Shown here one piece after another: positions 25,867-34,520 of a stretch of DNA of 64,000 bases. The notes beneath the pieces were generated by a model. It did not search any database. It had not been told where the DNA came from and was given only the letters and a program-made list of their open reading frames with translations. This DNA comes from Sulfurimonas aquatica. Its GTDB lineage: Bacteria; Campylobacterota; Campylobacteria; Campylobacterales; Sulfurimonadaceae. Location: NCBI RefSeq assembly GCF_017357825.1, contig NZ_CP046072.1:744001-808000 (forward strand), given 5' to 3'. Made by a program: the position numbers and the translations under genes. Numbering within the stretch: the first letter of the stretch is position 1; each line of letters opens with the position of its first letter.

Positions 25867-26233
25867 TTTCTGACCCTCTTAAATATCTATATATTGTTGA
25901 AGCGGATACACTTACATTATGTTTTATTCTAAGCTCTTTAGAAATTCTATTTGCTCCTAACCCGTTATGGTTCATTAGCTTTATGTCATGCTGAAACTTT
26001 CTTATAATAGGATTTTGCACTTGAAGCTCTTTTGCTTCTCTTGTTATTTGTTTTTCTTGAATATCTTTGATAATAAATATTGATTGAATAATTTGATTAA
26101 CTGTTAAAGTATCGTCTTCGAACATACATTTGTTTAAATGTCCTTTCACTCTCTTTGCATATTCTTCGATTTCTTCGACTGAAAAGTCTAAGACCTTACT
26201 TGCTCGTTGTTTGTAATTGATTGTTAATTTCAT
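25853..26233 (-). CDS. Helix-turn-helix DNA-binding protein
   Basis: A 126-residue protein whose C-terminal part (GLGANRISKELRIKHNVSVSASTIYRYLRG) is a resolvase/Hin-like helix-turn-helix. The N-terminal two thirds are helical and charged. Coupled by overlap to the recombinase downstream, it is probably its accessory DNA-binding factor or a regulator of the element. Confidence 0.6.
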   Translation of the reverse strand: MKLTINYKQRASKVLDFSVEEIEEYAKRVKGHLNKCMFEDDTLTVNQIIQSIFIIKDIQEKQITREAKELQVQNPIIRKFQHDIKLMNHNGLGANRISKELRIKHNVSVSASTIYRYLRGSENAVT

Positions 26234-26965
26234 TTCATACCTCTTATTGTTTATTAAATATGTTGCCTAAAAGGTAGTTTATAAATATCTATTCGGATTG
26301 TAGTTCAGATATGTAGTTTATTTTATGAAAAACATACAAAAAAATTACAGGGGCTAAGCCCCAGTTAGTGAAATAGACAAAAACAGTTCAGTAAGTGTTT
26401 ATTATGAAATATACTTTAGTACAACCTGTGAAATTACTGCGGAAAGTATTCCCTCAACTGTGGTGTACCACACCAGTTTAGCAAAACTAAGTCTCATTAT
26501 TGACTTCATGTTAGACCCTTTAATTAAATTTTATACACTGTTATATATGTGAATTTAGAAATATAGTCAATCTTCAAAAGAATTTCTAAATTCTTTTTCA
26601 TGACTTAATCTTGAATAACTTATGAAACAGTTCAAAGTCGCTATATACCTCCTTATATAGTATTAAAGCCTCAGCCGTCACTATCCCATGAATGAAATAA
26701 ATTTCATGTGATAGAGACGGCTTAAAATGTTCTCAGTAAATAGATAAGAGTAATGTTTTTTTAATATCCTCTTTTTTTTCCTATTCTTACGGTATTAGCT
26801 CTATATATTACTGGTACAAAATAAGTGTTTGTGATGGGGCAAAAATTTGCCCCATGTATAAATTTCTAAATTTGTATGATTTGAGCAAGATTAATTTTAT
26901 GAAATGGTATATAATTTTTTCAGTTCAATTAAAAACTACTAAAATCAATTAAAGGAGACTCATGA
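26234..26965. other. Palindrome-rich region upstream of repL (candidate origin)
   Basis: About 730 bases without a credible gene. It contains GGGGCTAAGCCCC (26350-26362), a long imperfect hairpin with outer arms AGCCGTC/GACGGCT (26673-26722), and a perfect 10+2+10 hairpin ATGGGGCAAA/TTTGCCCCAT (26834-26855). It also has three copies of ATTTCTAAAT or its complement (26553-26562, 26582-26591, 26862-26871) and a TATAAT box at 26910-26915. This is consistent with a replication origin or a tightly regulated rep promoter. Confidence 0.5.
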
Positions 26966-27397
26966 ATGAGCAAAACAAAATCAATTACAAAAACAATAGG
27001 TACAGAGCAATATACTGATAGTAGAACTGGAGAAGTTAAAGAGTTTACAGTTATAAATACAGAAGAACAAACAGATTTCAACTTTCAAAAAATATGGATA
27101 AAAGATTTAATCACATTATTAAAGGCACTTGGAGGCAGTAAAGTCGAGGTGTTCTGTTTACTGCTTGAGAAAAAAAATGCTGATAATATTTTTATAGGTA
27201 GCATTAGCGATATAGCAAAAAAAATAAAGGTAAGTGAAAATACCGTTAAATCAGCTTTAAAGCTTATGAAAGAGCTTGACTATGTGAGAATGGTTATGCA
27301 TGGTGTTTATCAAGTTAGTCCAAGTTTAATAGTAAAAGGTAAGTCAAAAAAGAGACAAATGCTCTTAGCTGATTATAATAATATTAAAGTAGCATAG
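26966..27397 (+). CDS. RepL-family plasmid replication protein
   Basis: A 143-residue protein resembling Firmicutes-type RepL replication initiators: FQKIWIKDLITLLKALGGSKVEVFCLLLEKKN followed by a winged-helix segment (GSISDIAKKIKVSENTVKSALKLMKELDYVRMV). AAAGGAG lies 8 bases before the ATG. An ATG four bases upstream is in another frame and is ignored. In an integrated element it suggests an extrachromosomal replicating phase. A plain winged-helix regulator is the alternative. Confidence 0.65.
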   Translation: MSKTKSITKTIGTEQYTDSRTGEVKEFTVINTEEQTDFNFQKIWIKDLITLLKALGGSKVEVFCLLLEKKNADNIFIGSISDIAKKIKVSENTVKSALKLMKELDYVRMVMHGVYQVSPSLIVKGKSKKRQMLLADYNNIKVA

Positions 27398-27403
27398 TGT
27401 AGA

Positions 27404-28747
27404 TTAAAATCCTACACTATCCAGAATATTTTGGAGGGTGTCCATTTCAAAACCTTTGCCGTAAGTATCAAGAGTTAATTTAGTTTCGCCTTTGGCATGA
27501 CCAACTATCTCTTGAAGCATAAAAATAGAGTTAGGCTTGTCGATATTGGCTTTAATAGCTCGTTTAATAAATGTACCTCTAAATGTGTGGAAGTTTTTCC
27601 CTTGACCCTGATTGACTGCTTTATAGAGTTGATACCTTACTTTTTTACCAAAAGCATTTTTAGTCATATTTGGGATTAAAGGGAACGAGGTATTTAAGAC
27701 CATTTCTAAAATATCTTTATGAATAGGAACTTTTCTTATACCCGCGACACTCTTACTTTTTGTAATGTCAAAATAATAAATCCCAGTCTCTTCGTCTTTT
27801 TTTATACTGTCTTGAGTAAGAGCATTTATCTCATTTTGTCTCATAGCTGTATATAGAGCAATTTGGAAGACTTTTTTAATAATTGGTTCTTTATATTTAT
27901 AATTCATAATCTTATTAATATCAGATTGAGAATAGTTTTCTACCTCTTGTTTTCTATTTTGTTTATCTTTCACTTCGTCTAATGGAGTGACGGGTTTTGC
28001 ATTATTATGAGAAATTAATTGTCTATCAAGTGCAAACTGTAAGAAGTTTCTTGTGTATGTGAGGTGCTTGTTTATTGTTCTATTTGAACTTGTTTTTTGC
28101 TTGACTTTGAAATCTTTAAATGCTTCAAAATCCTCTACCGTTAAAGAGTCAATAAGAGAGTCTTTAAAAAATGATATAAGCATTTTAAAAGTAGTATTAT
28201 ATGCTCCAATACTATCGGCACTTACACGATTATCAGCTTTTTTTCTTGCAATGAATTTATCTCGTAAAAGTTCAAAGGTTAAATCACTTGTATTAGTTTC
28301 TGAACTCTCAATATGTTGCTTGACTTCCTTATAACGGTTAATGGTTGCTTGTATCTGCATTTCTTTAACACTTTCAAGGGCTACTCTGAGTTCTTCTTCT
28401 GTGTCATACTCGAACATGAGTTTAAAGTCACCTGTGTCTATTTGAAACATTTCTTCTCCGTCAATCAGGTCTAAAATCTTTCTTCGTTTAAGGGCGACCT
28501 TGATATTTTTAGTTTTTAGGGATATTCTAAACAATTTCTGCTTAATTCTTCGTCTATAGTAGAAAGTTTTGCCAACTTTGTATAATCGGAGTGCTGTAGT
28601 ATCATATTTTTTTTGAATAGTATCATAGTTTATGTATTCTGTGTCTAAATCTTGCTTAAGAGTCGTATTTATGGGTGTATGTGGGGTGTTTAAAAAAGTG
28701 GCTCCGGATACTGGATTCGAACCAGTGACCAAGTGATTAACAGTCAC
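27404..28747 (-). CDS. Tyrosine integrase reading out of tRNA-Asn (chromosomal form)
   Basis: Integrase with an Arm-type N-terminus (KVGKTFYYRRRIKQKLFRISLKTKN), core-binding domain, and catalytic Arg in ALYTAMRQNEINAL. His-x-x-Arg is in FHTFRGTFIKRAI, His in VGHAKGETKLTL and Tyr in DTYGKG. In the chromosome the only canonical start is a GTG in the anticodon stem of tRNA-Asn, so its first 16-17 residues are translated tRNA sequence. There is no other ATG, GTG or TTG before the conserved Arm domain. A proper ATG and ribosome site lie at the far end of the element (24038), pointing to a split gene. Confidence 0.8.
   Translation of the reverse strand: MTVNHLVTGSNPVSGATFLNTPHTPINTTLKQDLDTEYINYDTIQKKYDTTALRLYKVGKTFYYRRRIKQKLFRISLKTKNIKVALKRRKILDLIDGEEMFQIDTGDFKLMFEYDTEEELRVALESVKEMQIQATINRYKEVKQHIESSETNTSDLTFELLRDKFIARKKADNRVSADSIGAYNTTFKMLISFFKDSLIDSLTVEDFEAFKDFKVKQKTSSNRTINKHLTYTRNFLQFALDRQLISHNNAKPVTPLDEVKDKQNRKQEVENYSQSDINKIMNYKYKEPIIKKVFQIALYTAMRQNEINALTQDSIKKDEETGIYYFDITKSKSVAGIRKVPIHKDILEMVLNTSFPLIPNMTKNAFGKKVRYQLYKAVNQGQGKNFHTFRGTFIKRAIKANIDKPNSIFMLQEIVGHAKGETKLTLDTYGKGFEMDTLQNILDSVGF
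28698..28720 (-). repeat. Attachment site at tRNA-Asn (proximal end of the element)
   Basis: The last 22 bases of tRNA-Asn plus one following base, repeated exactly at 23950-23972. The next DNA outward is the integrase gene body. Confidence 0.85.
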
Positions 28748-28773
28748 CTACTCTACCGCTGAGCTAATCCGGA
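28699..28773 (-). tRNA. tRNA-Asn (GTT)
   Basis: A 75-base cloverleaf with acceptor TCCGGAT/ATCCGGA, discriminator G and encoded CCA. The anticodon loop CTGTTAA (anticodon GTT) is flanked by GGTGA/TCACT, and the T-arm is ACTGG/CCAGT around TTCGAAT. It is intact although its 3' end is the integration target. Confidence 0.95.
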
Positions 28774-28827
28774 ATGTTGATAGGGCGAAATTATACTTTA
28801 TGAGTTATAAAAAGTCAAGTAATTGGG

Positions 28828-29784
28828 CTACTTTCTTCTTTTTCTTGTTAGATTACTTTTAGGGACTAAAAACTCTAAGTTTGAAACATTTTTTATTACA
28901 ATTTTTTCTGTTTTTAAAAGCTTGTCTAAACGACTTTTACTATCTTCATCAAAGAGCAGGTTGATGTCATCCATAGTTAAGGGGCGTTTATCTAAAGTGT
29001 TTAATATCTCTTCATCGGAGTAGTATGCATTATTAGGTTCGGCATGAACTCTCGACGCTATATGAATGGGTAGAGAGCTATCAAATGCCATTGCGATATC
29101 ATGGAGTTCTTTATAACTCGTTCCCATTACGGGATATGCCGGTGGTCTATCTATTGTTCCTATATCAATGCGTTTACAGTGTACTTGAAGTAAAACATCA
29201 TTGAGTTTTTTAACTTCTTCAGGTGTATCGTTTAACTCATGGACAAATAGTACTTCTATAAAAAGTTTCCCTTTATACTCTTTACTAAACGCGATAACCT
29301 TTTGCGCAATCTGGGAGATGTCAATATCTTTATGAGGTCTATCTATCTTTTTAAATATATCTTCGCTTATCGCATCTAAGGAGAGTTTGACTTGATCTAG
29401 TTTGAGTAAAGAGTTATAAGTATCATCATATACCAGATTTGCGCTATTTGTTAGAATAAGTGTCTCTGTAGTGTTTTTAATCTTATCTATCTCATCTATA
29501 AGTTCATTGAGATGGGGGTAGAGTGTTGGTTCACCGTTGGCAGTGAGCGTTATAACGTCAACTTTATCGTTAAGGTGATGAGAAAGCTCTTTAATGATTT
29601 CATCTACTGAGATAGTTTTTACTTGTTTATCTACTGTAGCACTAGGTGCGAGTTCACAGTAGAGACAATCAAAATTACACTGTTTTATAGAAGGGGAGAG
29701 GTCAACCCCTAAACTCATGCCAAAACGGCGTGAGTTTATAGGACCGAAGATTATATTATTTTCCGCTGACACGATGACATTCAT
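28828..29784 (-). CDS. Radical SAM protein
   Basis: A 318-residue radical SAM enzyme of the group starting [18 protein letters not shown]. The cluster-binding motif is CNFDCLYC (CxxxCxxC), followed by [13 protein letters not shown]. The C-terminal region includes a small helical domain (TMDDINLLF...[11 protein letters not shown]). Overlap of 29 bases with hemE indicates co-transcription. Some family members are tRNA-modifying or maturation enzymes; the substrate is unknown. Confidence 0.8.
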   Translation of the reverse strand: MNVIVSAENNIIFGPINSRRFGMSLGVDLSPSIKQCNFDCLYCELAPSATVDKQVKTISVDEIIKELSHHLNDKVDVITLTANGEPTLYPHLNELIDEIDKIKNTTETLILTNSANLVYDDTYNSLLKLDQVKLSLDAISEDIFKKIDRPHKDIDISQIAQKVIAFSKEYKGKLFIEVLFVHELNDTPEEVKKLNDVLLQVHCKRIDIGTIDRPPAYPVMGTSYKELHDIAMAFDSSLPIHIASRVHAEPNNAYYSDEEILNTLDKRPLTMDDINLLFDEDSKSRLDKLLKTEKIVIKNVSNLEFLVPKSNLTRKRRK

Positions 29785-30796
29785 TCACAAAGTGAATAGC
29801 ATTTTCAACTGTAACGTCAGGTAAGATTCCATGGCCAAGGTTAAATATATGGCGTTTACCGCCCATAGTCTCTTGAATCTTTTCAACACATTTAGTAGTA
29901 GCTTCCTTTGAGTAAAGACGACATGGCTCCATATTTCCTTGAAGAACGTACTTGTCACCTAATTTCTCTTTTGCAAGAGACATAGGAGCTCCCCAGTCAA
30001 CGCCAAATACGTCAAAGTTTCCATAGACTTTGTCATAAAACGCAGGAACACCTTTAGGAAACATGATAATAGGAATATGAGGGTACTTCTCTTTTAAATA
30101 CTCTGCAATCTCAACCATATAACTCCAAGAGAATTCATCATACATACCTGGCTCAATAGCTGCTGCCCATGAGTCAAAAATTTGGACTACGTCTATACCA
30201 GATTGAATCTGTTTTTCCATATAGAGCTTTACAACTTCAGTCACTTTTTTAAGTATGTTATGCAGAAGTTCTGGATTTGAGTACATCATCTTTTTACAGA
30301 CGTTATAAGTTTTAGTTCCTTGTCCTTCTATCATGTACGTAGCAAGGGTCCATGGCGCGCCAGTAAATCCGATAAGCGCTTTATCATCACCGCGTTCATC
30401 TAGCTGAGTACGTAGAAGTTTAATTGTATCATATACATAAGTAAGTTTGCTTGCTGCTTCGTCTCCACCTATAAGTCTGTCTAAATCAGCTTGTGTTTGA
30501 AGAGGGTCAGAAAACTTAGGACCTTCACCTTTAACAAATGATAAATCCATTCCCATTTCATCAGGAATAACAAGGATGTCGCTAAATAAAATCGCTGCGT
30601 CAACGCCAACGATGTCTAATGGTTGAAGAGTTACTTCCGCAGCTTTTTTAGGGTCATGACAAAGGTTTAAAAAGTTTCCAGCCTCAGCACGCACTGCCAT
30701 ATATTCTGGAAGGTAACGTCCAGCTTGTCTCATCATCCAAACTGGAGTGTATGGAGTCTCTTTACCTAGACATGCATCTACAAATATTTTTCCCAT
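29756..30796 (-). CDS. hemE: Uroporphyrinogen decarboxylase
   Basis: Haem-pathway enzyme (346 aa, standard length) removing four carboxyl groups from uroporphyrinogen III in the cytoplasm. Hallmarks are [15 protein letters not shown] (18-32), [14 protein letters not shown] with the catalytic Asp, [22 protein letters not shown], and the C-terminal [16 protein letters not shown]. Confidence 0.96.
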   Translation of the reverse strand: MGKIFVDACLGKETPYTPVWMMRQAGRYLPEYMAVRAEAGNFLNLCHDPKKAAEVTLQPLDIVGVDAAILFSDILVIPDEMGMDLSFVKGEGPKFSDPLQTQADLDRLIGGDEAASKLTYVYDTIKLLRTQLDERGDDKALIGFTGAPWTLATYMIEGQGTKTYNVCKKMMYSNPELLHNILKKVTEVVKLYMEKQIQSGIDVVQIFDSWAAAIEPGMYDEFSWSYMVEIAEYLKEKYPHIPIIMFPKGVPAFYDKVYGNFDVFGVDWGAPMSLAKEKLGDKYVLQGNMEPCRLYSKEATTKCVEKIQETMGGKRHIFNLGHGILPDVTVENAIHFVNECHRVSGK

Positions 30797-30868
30797 TAGT
30801 ATCCTTTTACTAAGTGTATAATTTTTTACAACACTGCGTTTAAACGCAGAAGTGATTCACTCTTTTAA

Positions 30869-31381
30869 TTAATGTTTCCCAACTTTACCAAGAAAGTATA
30901 AACCGACAGCCACAGCCATTATAGAAAGTGCAAAATATAGCATATCTAACGCTCCTGAGTATGCCGTATGACCTACTTTTTGAAAAAATCCAACTACAAG
31001 TACCATAACGATTACTTTGGATATTTTATCTTTTAGTTGGTCAAGTGAATGAATTGCAAGGATCTTATTTGTCTCGCCCTCTTCACATTTTGCTGCGTCA
31101 ATTTCAGATATAAAAAGTTCATAAAGTCCAAAAGAGAAGATAAGCATAACTACACCGATGAGATAAAAATCAACAGCACCAATAATTCCACCGACCACGT
31201 CTTCATGAAATGTTTTGGGGTGGGCGTGATTACTATATGTAGTGTATACAAATTTAGCAGTGTCATAAATATCTACCGATGCAACTATAAAAAGAATGAT
31301 GCCACCAATAAGACCAAAAATCACCGCAAGTAAAACTATAAATCTAGTTGACCAAAGTGAACTTTCAAATAATTTTTCCAT
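30869..31381 (-). CDS. yqhA: YqhA-family (UPF0114) inner-membrane protein
   Basis: A 170-residue protein with four hydrophobic segments (about 13-37, 62-85, 118-136, 144-163) and the family features of an MEKLFESSLW start and YLIGVVMLIFSFGLYELFIS. An upstream in-frame start exists inside asd, but MEKLFES at 31381 matches the family. That start overlaps the asd stop region by 2 bases less than a codon, so the genes are coupled. Function is unknown. Confidence 0.8.
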   Translation of the reverse strand: MEKLFESSLWSTRFIVLLAVIFGLIGGIILFIVASVDIYDTAKFVYTTYSNHAHPKTFHEDVVGGIIGAVDFYLIGVVMLIFSFGLYELFISEIDAAKCEEGETNKILAIHSLDQLKDKISKVIVMVLVVGFFQKVGHTAYSGALDMLYFALSIMAVAVGLYFLGKVGKH

Positions 31382-31383
31382 TG

Positions 31384-32415
31384 CTACTCTTCTCCTTCCA
31401 TCTCTACCCATTTTTGAGCGATTCTAACAGCGTTTGTCGCGGCTCCAACTCTAAGGTTGTCCGCTACAACGAACATATGAAGTATATTTTTAGAATATAC
31501 ATCATTTCTAATGCGACCTACAAAAGTCTCATTTTTATCTATACATGTTGCAGGCATAGGGTAGAGCGCCTCATCTGGTTTATCTAGAATTACTATGTTT
31601 GGCGCACGAGAGAGTATTTCTCTCGCTTCAGTTGCATTCACTTCACTATCAAAAGTAAGTGTTAATGCTTCTGCGTGACCACGAAGAGTAGGAACGCGAA
31701 CACAAGTAGCACTTAGAGCTATGTCTTTATGCATGATTTTAGTAGTTTCATTTACCATTTTCATCTCTTCTTTAGTGTAGCCATTTTCAGTAAAGACATC
31801 TATCTGAGGAATAACATTTAGAGCGATTTGCTGGTTAAACGCTTTGTGCTCAGCTTCATCTAAATTAAATGCGAAAAATGCTTGCATTTGAGTTACTAGC
31901 TCTTCCATTGCAGTCTTTCCAGCTCCACTTGTCGCTTGATACGTACTAACGTCAACTCGTAGTAGGTCATAAGCATCATCAAGAGGTTTAAGTGTTTGAA
32001 CCATCTGAATAGTTGAACAGTTTGGATTTGCAATAATACCACTGAGTCTCCATTTTGCAATATCTTCTGGATTCACTTCAGGAACAACCAATGGCACATT
32101 TTCATCCATTCTAAAGTGTGATGTGTTGTCAATTACTACTGCTCCAGCTTTAACCGCATCGGGTGCAAACTCGGCACTAACGCTACCGCCAGCGCTAAAA
32201 AGAGCTATATCTATCTCCTCTTTTTCAAAAACATCATTTGTAAGTTCTATAATGTTTAAAGATTGACCATTAAACTCAACTGTTTTGCCCACGCTTCTAG
32301 CGCTTGCGAGTGGCACAAGTTTGTTCAGTGGAAAGTCGATTTCTGCTAAAATTGTTAATATCTCTTCACCGACAGCCCCATTTGCTCCAACTACCGCTAC
32401 ATTATATTTTTTCAT
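31384..32415 (-). CDS. asd: Aspartate-semialdehyde dehydrogenase
   Basis: NADPH-dependent reduction of aspartyl phosphate to the semialdehyde, supplying lysine, diaminopimelate, methionine and threonine synthesis. The 343-residue protein starts VAVVGANGAVGEEIL (nucleotide site) and has the catalytic Cys in IANPNCSTIQMV. The substrate-binding Arg is expected around ATCVRVPTLRGHAEAL. Placement directly after flgR matches the Campylobacter order. Confidence 0.96.
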   Translation of the reverse strand: MKKYNVAVVGANGAVGEEILTILAEIDFPLNKLVPLASARSVGKTVEFNGQSLNIIELTNDVFEKEEIDIALFSAGGSVSAEFAPDAVKAGAVVIDNTSHFRMDENVPLVVPEVNPEDIAKWRLSGIIANPNCSTIQMVQTLKPLDDAYDLLRVDVSTYQATSGAGKTAMEELVTQMQAFFAFNLDEAEHKAFNQQIALNVIPQIDVFTENGYTKEEMKMVNETTKIMHKDIALSATCVRVPTLRGHAEALTLTFDSEVNATEAREILSRAPNIVILDKPDEALYPMPATCIDKNETFVGRIRNDVYSKNILHMFVVADNLRVGAATNAVRIAQKWVEMEGEE

Positions 32416-32445
32416 TTTTTTTCCTATTTTTATATTTAGTTATCT

Positions 32446-33585
32446 TTACTTGCGCACTTCTAAAAAAAGTTCTTCTTTTTGTATCTCTTGCGTTTCACTA
32501 AGTATTACGGATCGCTCAACTACTGAGATAAGTTCTCTAATGTTTCCAGGCCAGTTATAATCTAAAAGTTCATTTTTAGCCTCAGGTGAAAATTCTTTTA
32601 AATCAAATCCATATTTCTCGCAGTTTTGCTTACAGATTTCCTCAGCGATTTGAAGTATCTCATCTTTTCTATCTTTTAATGGCGGTATATGAAGAGGAAT
32701 AGTATTTAATCTATAGTATAAATCTTCTCTAAATTCACCATTTTTTATCTTTTCATTTAAGTTGGCATTTGTTGCGGATACAACACGTATATCTATCTTG
32801 ATTAACTTTGACGATCCAAGACGACGGACTTCTTTTTCTTGTAAAGCACGAAGAAGTTTTGCTTGAACGCCATAAGGCATTTCACCTATCTCATCTAAAA
32901 AGAGTGTTCCGCCATTTGCTAGCTCAAACTGTCCCGCTTTTGCTTCACTCGCATCAGTGAAAGCCCCTTTTTCAAATCCAAAGAGTTCACTCTCTATTAA
33001 GTTTTCAGGTATTGCCGCCATATTTATGGCTACAAATGGTTTTTTAACTCTTGGTGAATTCTTATGTATGTAAGAAGCAAAAACCTCTTTACCAACGCCA
33101 CTCTCACCAAGTAGCAAAATACTCGCATCAGTTTTGGAAGCTTTATCTGCTATATTTAAGACTTTACTGAGAGCTTTAGACGTACCAATAAAACCACCAT
33201 TAGTTTTTTTAGACTTCTTTACGGTTTTTTTTACCTTTTGAACTTTATCTTCGCGTTTGATTGCTCCAACTAGCGCATCTACATCAAAAGGTTTTAGAAG
33301 AAAGTCCTTAACGCCAAGGTGAATCGAATCAATGGCACTCCCTAATGTTGCATTTCCTGTCATAATTATAACTTCAAAACGACCATTTAACTCTTTAACA
33401 AACTCTATACCATCCATTCCTGGCATATTAATATCTGTAATGATTAAATCAAAGCTGTCATCAATGGATTTTAGGGCGTCTTTAGCATTTTTGAAGGTTT
33501 TAATTTCAAACTCTTTATAGTCGCTCATAGCGATTTCAAGAGATTTTCTCATATTAATGTCATCTTCAACGATTGCTATTTTCAC
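32446..33585 (-). CDS. flgR: Sigma-54 activator of flagellar genes, FlgR
   Basis: NtrC-type response regulator of 379 aa activating RpoN-dependent flagellar genes. The receiver domain (1 to about 120) has Asp51 in IITDINMPGMDG and a Lys in LLKPFD. The AAA+ domain has Walker A GESGVGKE, Walker B FLDEIGEM and an arginine-finger region FREDLYYRL. The sigma-54-contact loop reads GAFTDA, not GAFTGA. The protein ends soon after the AAA+ lid (WPGNIRELISVVER), so there is no C-terminal DNA-binding domain, as reported for Helicobacter FlgR. The gyrA-flgP-flgQ-flgR-asd order supports the name. Confidence 0.88.
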   Translation of the reverse strand: MKIAIVEDDINMRKSLEIAMSDYKEFEIKTFKNAKDALKSIDDSFDLIITDINMPGMDGIEFVKELNGRFEVIIMTGNATLGSAIDSIHLGVKDFLLKPFDVDALVGAIKREDKVQKVKKTVKKSKKTNGGFIGTSKALSKVLNIADKASKTDASILLLGESGVGKEVFASYIHKNSPRVKKPFVAINMAAIPENLIESELFGFEKGAFTDASEAKAGQFELANGGTLFLDEIGEMPYGVQAKLLRALQEKEVRRLGSSKLIKIDIRVVSATNANLNEKIKNGEFREDLYYRLNTIPLHIPPLKDRKDEILQIAEEICKQNCEKYGFDLKEFSPEAKNELLDYNWPGNIRELISVVERSVILSETQEIQKEELFLEVRK

Positions 33586-33604
33586 TTATTATCCTAAGTT
33601 AACC

Positions 33605-34021
33605 CTATTTTAAAGGTGAAATTTTAACAAAATTATCATTAAAATCGACTTTGAAGCAAGTTGTTTTGAGTGTCAAAATTGTAGTTGAAATATTTTGATA
33701 GTTTGTTGTTAGATCTCTATAGCTAACATTTAAACCTAGACTATGAATATACTCGACAAACTCTTCATTATTAGCTGAAAGTATATCTTTTAGATTTTTT
33801 TTATCATTTGTTTCTAAAAAGATTGGATTATATGGCTCTCCTGAGCATTTCTTCATTGCTGGGGAAATTTCAAGTGATTCATTATACATAATTGCATTTT
33901 TTACCACATATCTATAGGAGATAAGATACTCACTAGCATTTAACGCGAGTGAGAAAAATAGTAGGGTAAGTGTTAGTTGAATTGCGAGTGTGAAAGTACG
34001 ATTTCCATCTCTACTTCGCAT
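33605..34021 (-). CDS. flgQ: FlgQ-like exported flagellar protein
   Basis: A 138-residue protein with a signal peptide (FTLAIQLTLTLLFFSLALNA), one Cys in MKKCSGEPYNP and another in LKTTCFKVDF. The start at 34021 overlaps flgP by 49 bases but has a strong AAAGAGGG ribosome site. The name rests mainly on its position between flgP and flgR. In C. jejuni FlgP and FlgQ are needed for motility and flagellar basal-disk structure. Sequence-based support is weaker. Confidence 0.6.
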   Translation of the reverse strand: MRSRDGNRTFTLAIQLTLTLLFFSLALNASEYLISYRYVVKNAIMYNESLEISPAMKKCSGEPYNPIFLETNDKKNLKDILSANNEEFVEYIHSLGLNVSYRDLTTNYQNISTTILTLKTTCFKVDFNDNFVKISPLK

Positions 34022-34452
34022 AAACCCTCTTTAAAAGTTGTCTCAACTATGTTGGCATTTTTAACCATTGCTTGAACATGAGTTCTAACAGTTGAGCGTT
34101 TAACCATCATATTTTTGATTAGGTCTTGACCATCTACTCTAACACCTTTTACTTTTTCAGCGATGAGTCTGTACGAATCAGCAATAGCCGCACGCTTTGC
34201 AAGTGCATAAGCTTGAGCAGGTGAGTAAGTATGCATAGGTGCGACGCCTTGACCTATTACACTAATAAGAAGGTCTTTGTCTTTTTCTAAAAGCTCTTCT
34301 TGGTGTAGGTCCATAGTATTGTCAGATATATTTTCTGGGCAAACTACGGGTTCCATAATTGGCATTGATTGAACTGTTGTGTCTGAAGAGTTGATAGCCT
34401 CAGAAAAAGAGAGTGTGCTTAAAAGAGCTAGTAATACTAATGAGTATTTCAT
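33973..34452 (-). CDS. flgP: FlgP, LPP20-family flagellar basal-disk protein
   Basis: A 159-residue exported protein: signal peptide LVLLALLSTLSFSEA, then the LPP20/FlgP domain with ISVIGQGVAPM, SPAQAYALAKRAAIADSYRLIAEKVKGVRVDG and VRTHVQAMVKNANIVET. There is no obvious lipobox Cys at the signal cleavage region, unlike the lipoprotein annotation used in Campylobacter. It lies between gyrA and flgQ with a candidate sigma-54 promoter upstream. Confidence 0.82.
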   Translation of the reverse strand: MKYSLVLLALLSTLSFSEAINSSDTTVQSMPIMEPVVCPENISDNTMDLHQEELLEKDKDLLISVIGQGVAPMHTYSPAQAYALAKRAAIADSYRLIAEKVKGVRVDGQDLIKNMMVKRSTVRTHVQAMVKNANIVETTFKEGLCEVEMEIVLSHSQFN

Positions 34453-34464
34453 TGCATATCCTTA

Positions 34465-34485
34465 TTGGAGTATGATATACTCCAA
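34465..34485. terminator. Perfect hairpin between gyrA and flgP
   Basis: Nine-base arms ttggagtat and atactccaa around a 3-base loop. It lies just after gyrA and just before the flgP ribosome site, so it may attenuate gyrA read-through or act as an operator. There is no clear T run. Confidence 0.45.
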
Positions 34486-34503
34486 GATTTATTACAAACT
34501 ACT

Positions 34504-34520
34504 AAGCAAGTATTATTCCA
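34504..34520 (-). promoter_or_regulatory. Candidate sigma-54 promoter for flgP-flgQ-flgR
   Basis: On the minus strand TGGAATAATACTTGC keeps the GG-N10-GC spacing of -24/-12 promoters and TTGC at -12. It overlaps the gyrA stop codon and lies about 50 bases upstream of flgP. The -24 half is weak (TGGAAT rather than TGGCAC). Confidence 0.4.

Larger units (their letters stand above)
23950..28720 (-). mobile_element. 4.75-kb integrated element with RepL and a split integrase
   Basis: Bounded by a perfect 23-bp direct repeat at 23950-23972 and 28698-28720, the latter being the 3' end of tRNA-Asn. It carries a Sel1-repeat protein, a small tyrosine recombinase, a helix-turn-helix protein, a RepL-type protein and the tRNA-proximal integrase. 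Recombination between the repeats would leave an intact tRNA and release a 4748-bp circle. RepL and the palindrome-rich region upstream of it suggest that the circle could replicate. No partition, conjugation or capsid gene is seen. Confidence 0.8.
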
